Source: Bordetella sp.
Lineage (GTDB): Bacteria > Pseudomonadota > Gammaproteobacteria > Burkholderiales > Burkholderiaceae_B
Assembly (NCBI GenBank): GCA_027450125.1
Contig: DAIDKG010000563.1
Span: forward strand, 1 to 6,129
DNA: 6,129 nucleotides
Direction of reading: 5' to 3'
Shown in pieces: positions 5,461 through 6,129 of this stretch (positions are counted from its first letter, which is position 1; every line of letters begins with the position of its first letter). The translations under genes and the position numbers were made by a program. The notes under the pieces were generated by a model. It was not told the DNA's origin. It ran no database searches and worked only from the letters and a program-made list of their open reading frames with translations.

Positions 5461-5508
5461 CAGGAATTTATAGTATTATCCATCGACTTATTCGATAGAT
5501 TAGTTTCG
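5461..5508. promoter_or_regulatory. AT-rich divergent promoter segment with a LysR-type operator (5478-5500)
   Basis: This is the most AT-rich stretch of the window and separates two divergent genes. It carries ATCGA-N5-TCGAT (5482-5496), which satisfies the classic LysR-type T-N11-A rule with an ATC-N9-GAT core, and extends to ATCcATCGA/TCGATaGAT over 23 bases (5478-5500). Several -10-like boxes are present: TATAGT (5469-5474) on the plus strand, GATAAT and TATAAA on the minus strand. None has a clear -35 partner, so exact starts are left open. The regulator encoded at 5509 most likely binds here, controlling itself and the transporter. Confidence 0.55.
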
Positions 5509-6129
5509 ATGCGCGGTTTCGAATTCGACCAGCTCAAGACCTTCACGACGGTCGCCGAGGCCGGCAGCCTCTCCGCGGCGGCGGCGCTCGTGCACCTGTC
5601 GCAATCGACGGTCAGCGAACAGATGCGCAAGCTGGAAGCGCGCGCCGGCGTGCCGCTGTTCGTGCGCAGCAAGCGGGGCGTCGAACCCACGCCGGCGGGT
5701 GCGCGGCTGCTCGAGCACGCCAGGCGCCTGGTGGCGCTGAACGAAGCGGCCTTCGACGAGCTGCGCGGCCAGGCGATCAAGGGCGAACTGCGCGTCGCGA
5801 TCACCGAGTATTTCCGTCCCAACGAGGTGGCCGGCATGCTCGCGCGGCTGCGCGAGTGCTACCCGCAGCTGAGCCTGCATGTGCGCGCGATGAAAAGCGC
5901 CGAGATCGAGCTCGCCCAGACCCGGGGGCAGATCGATCTGGGCGTGGTGCTGCACCTATCGGCGGGGCCGTTCAGGCCCGTCGCCGACCCTGCCCGATGG
6001 GTGCTGCGGCGCGAACCGCTTTACTGGGTCGCCGCGCCGGCGCTGGCCGAGCAGTTGCCCGAGCGCCTGCCTCTGGTGCTGCTGCCGGACGACTGCATGA
6101 TGCACCAGACCGCCGTGCGCCTGCTCGAG
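5509..6129 (+). CDS. LysR family transcriptional regulator (N-terminal 207 residues, cut by the window edge)
   Basis: This is a LysR-type DNA-binding regulator; the frame stays open to the right edge, giving 207 of the usual roughly 300 residues. Residues 5-64 form the winged helix-turn-helix, with the pattern FDQLKTFTTVAEAGSLSAAA, then LSQSTVSEQMRKLE (30-43) as the recognition region, and PLFVRSKRGVEPTPAG (49-64) as the wing. A linker helix follows to about residue 90, and the effector-binding domain starts at GELRVAI (92-98). The ATG at 5509 places the helix-turn-helix at the normal distance from the N-terminus; no strong Shine-Dalgarno precedes it. It is transcribed divergently from the efflux transporter, the usual arrangement for a regulator and its target, with a LysR-type palindrome between. 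The inducer is unknown. Confidence 0.93.
   Translation, partial: MRGFEFDQLKTFTTVAEAGSLSAAAALVHLSQSTVSEQMRKLEARAGVPLFVRSKRGVEPTPAGARLLEHARRLVALNEAAFDELRGQAIKGELRVAITEYFRPNEVAGMLARLRECYPQLSLHVRAMKSAEIELAQTRGQIDLGVVLHLSAGPFRPVADPARWVLRREPLYWVAAPALAEQLPERLPLVLLPDDCMMHQTAVRLLE

Noticed and set aside
5343..5837. N-terminal extension of the MFS frame (open from 5837)
   Set aside because: It would run antisense through the start of the LysR gene and across the divergent promoter region. The residues show no family similarity, whereas the ATG at 5342 gives a normal N-terminus.

Overview
This 6.1 kb window is GC-rich chromosomal DNA. It most resembles a betaproteobacterium of the Bordetella/Achromobacter (Alcaligenaceae) type. 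That call rests on codon use, on a QueE with the CX14CX2C cluster motif known from Burkholderia, and on a housekeeping-plus-accessory gene mix. The genus is inferred, because no 16S or other marker is present. Seven protein-coding genes account for nearly all of the sequence, two of them cut by the window edges. I see no RNA genes, insertion sequences, CRISPR arrays or phage genes, and no gene-free stretch longer than 211 bases.

Layout from left to right: (1) on the minus strand, the N-terminal receiver domain of a response regulator, running off the left edge; (2) a divergent 211-base intergenic region with a good minus-strand promoter and a 15-bp hairpin; (3) on the plus strand, queE and queD, translationally coupled by an ATGA overlap, encoding two successive steps of the 7-deazaguanine (queuosine precursor) pathway; (4) convergent to them on the minus strand, a YpfH-like serine esterase; (5) upstream of that, also minus, a DadA-like FAD-dependent D-amino acid dehydrogenase with a palindrome over its probable promoter; (6) upstream again, minus, a 14-TM-type DHA2 multidrug-efflux-like MFS transporter, whose terminator hairpin starts within its last codons; (7) divergent from the transporter on the plus strand, a LysR-type regulator running off the right edge. 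A 23-bp palindrome with the LysR-type ATC-N9-GAT core lies between genes 6 and 7.

QueD makes 6-carboxytetrahydropterin and QueE converts it to 7-carboxy-7-deazaguanine; the next enzyme (QueC) is not in the window. The LysR regulator probably controls the divergent efflux pump. The esterase, the dehydrogenase and the pump share a strand but have sizeable gaps with hairpins between them, so they look like separate transcription units rather than one operon.

I do not find an undescribed multi-gene system here. The more interesting points are local: the operator-like palindromes, a plus-strand terminator-shaped hairpin with no plus-strand gene just before it, the atypical QueE cluster motif, and a flavin-site His-to-Gln change with a shortened tail in the DadA-like protein.
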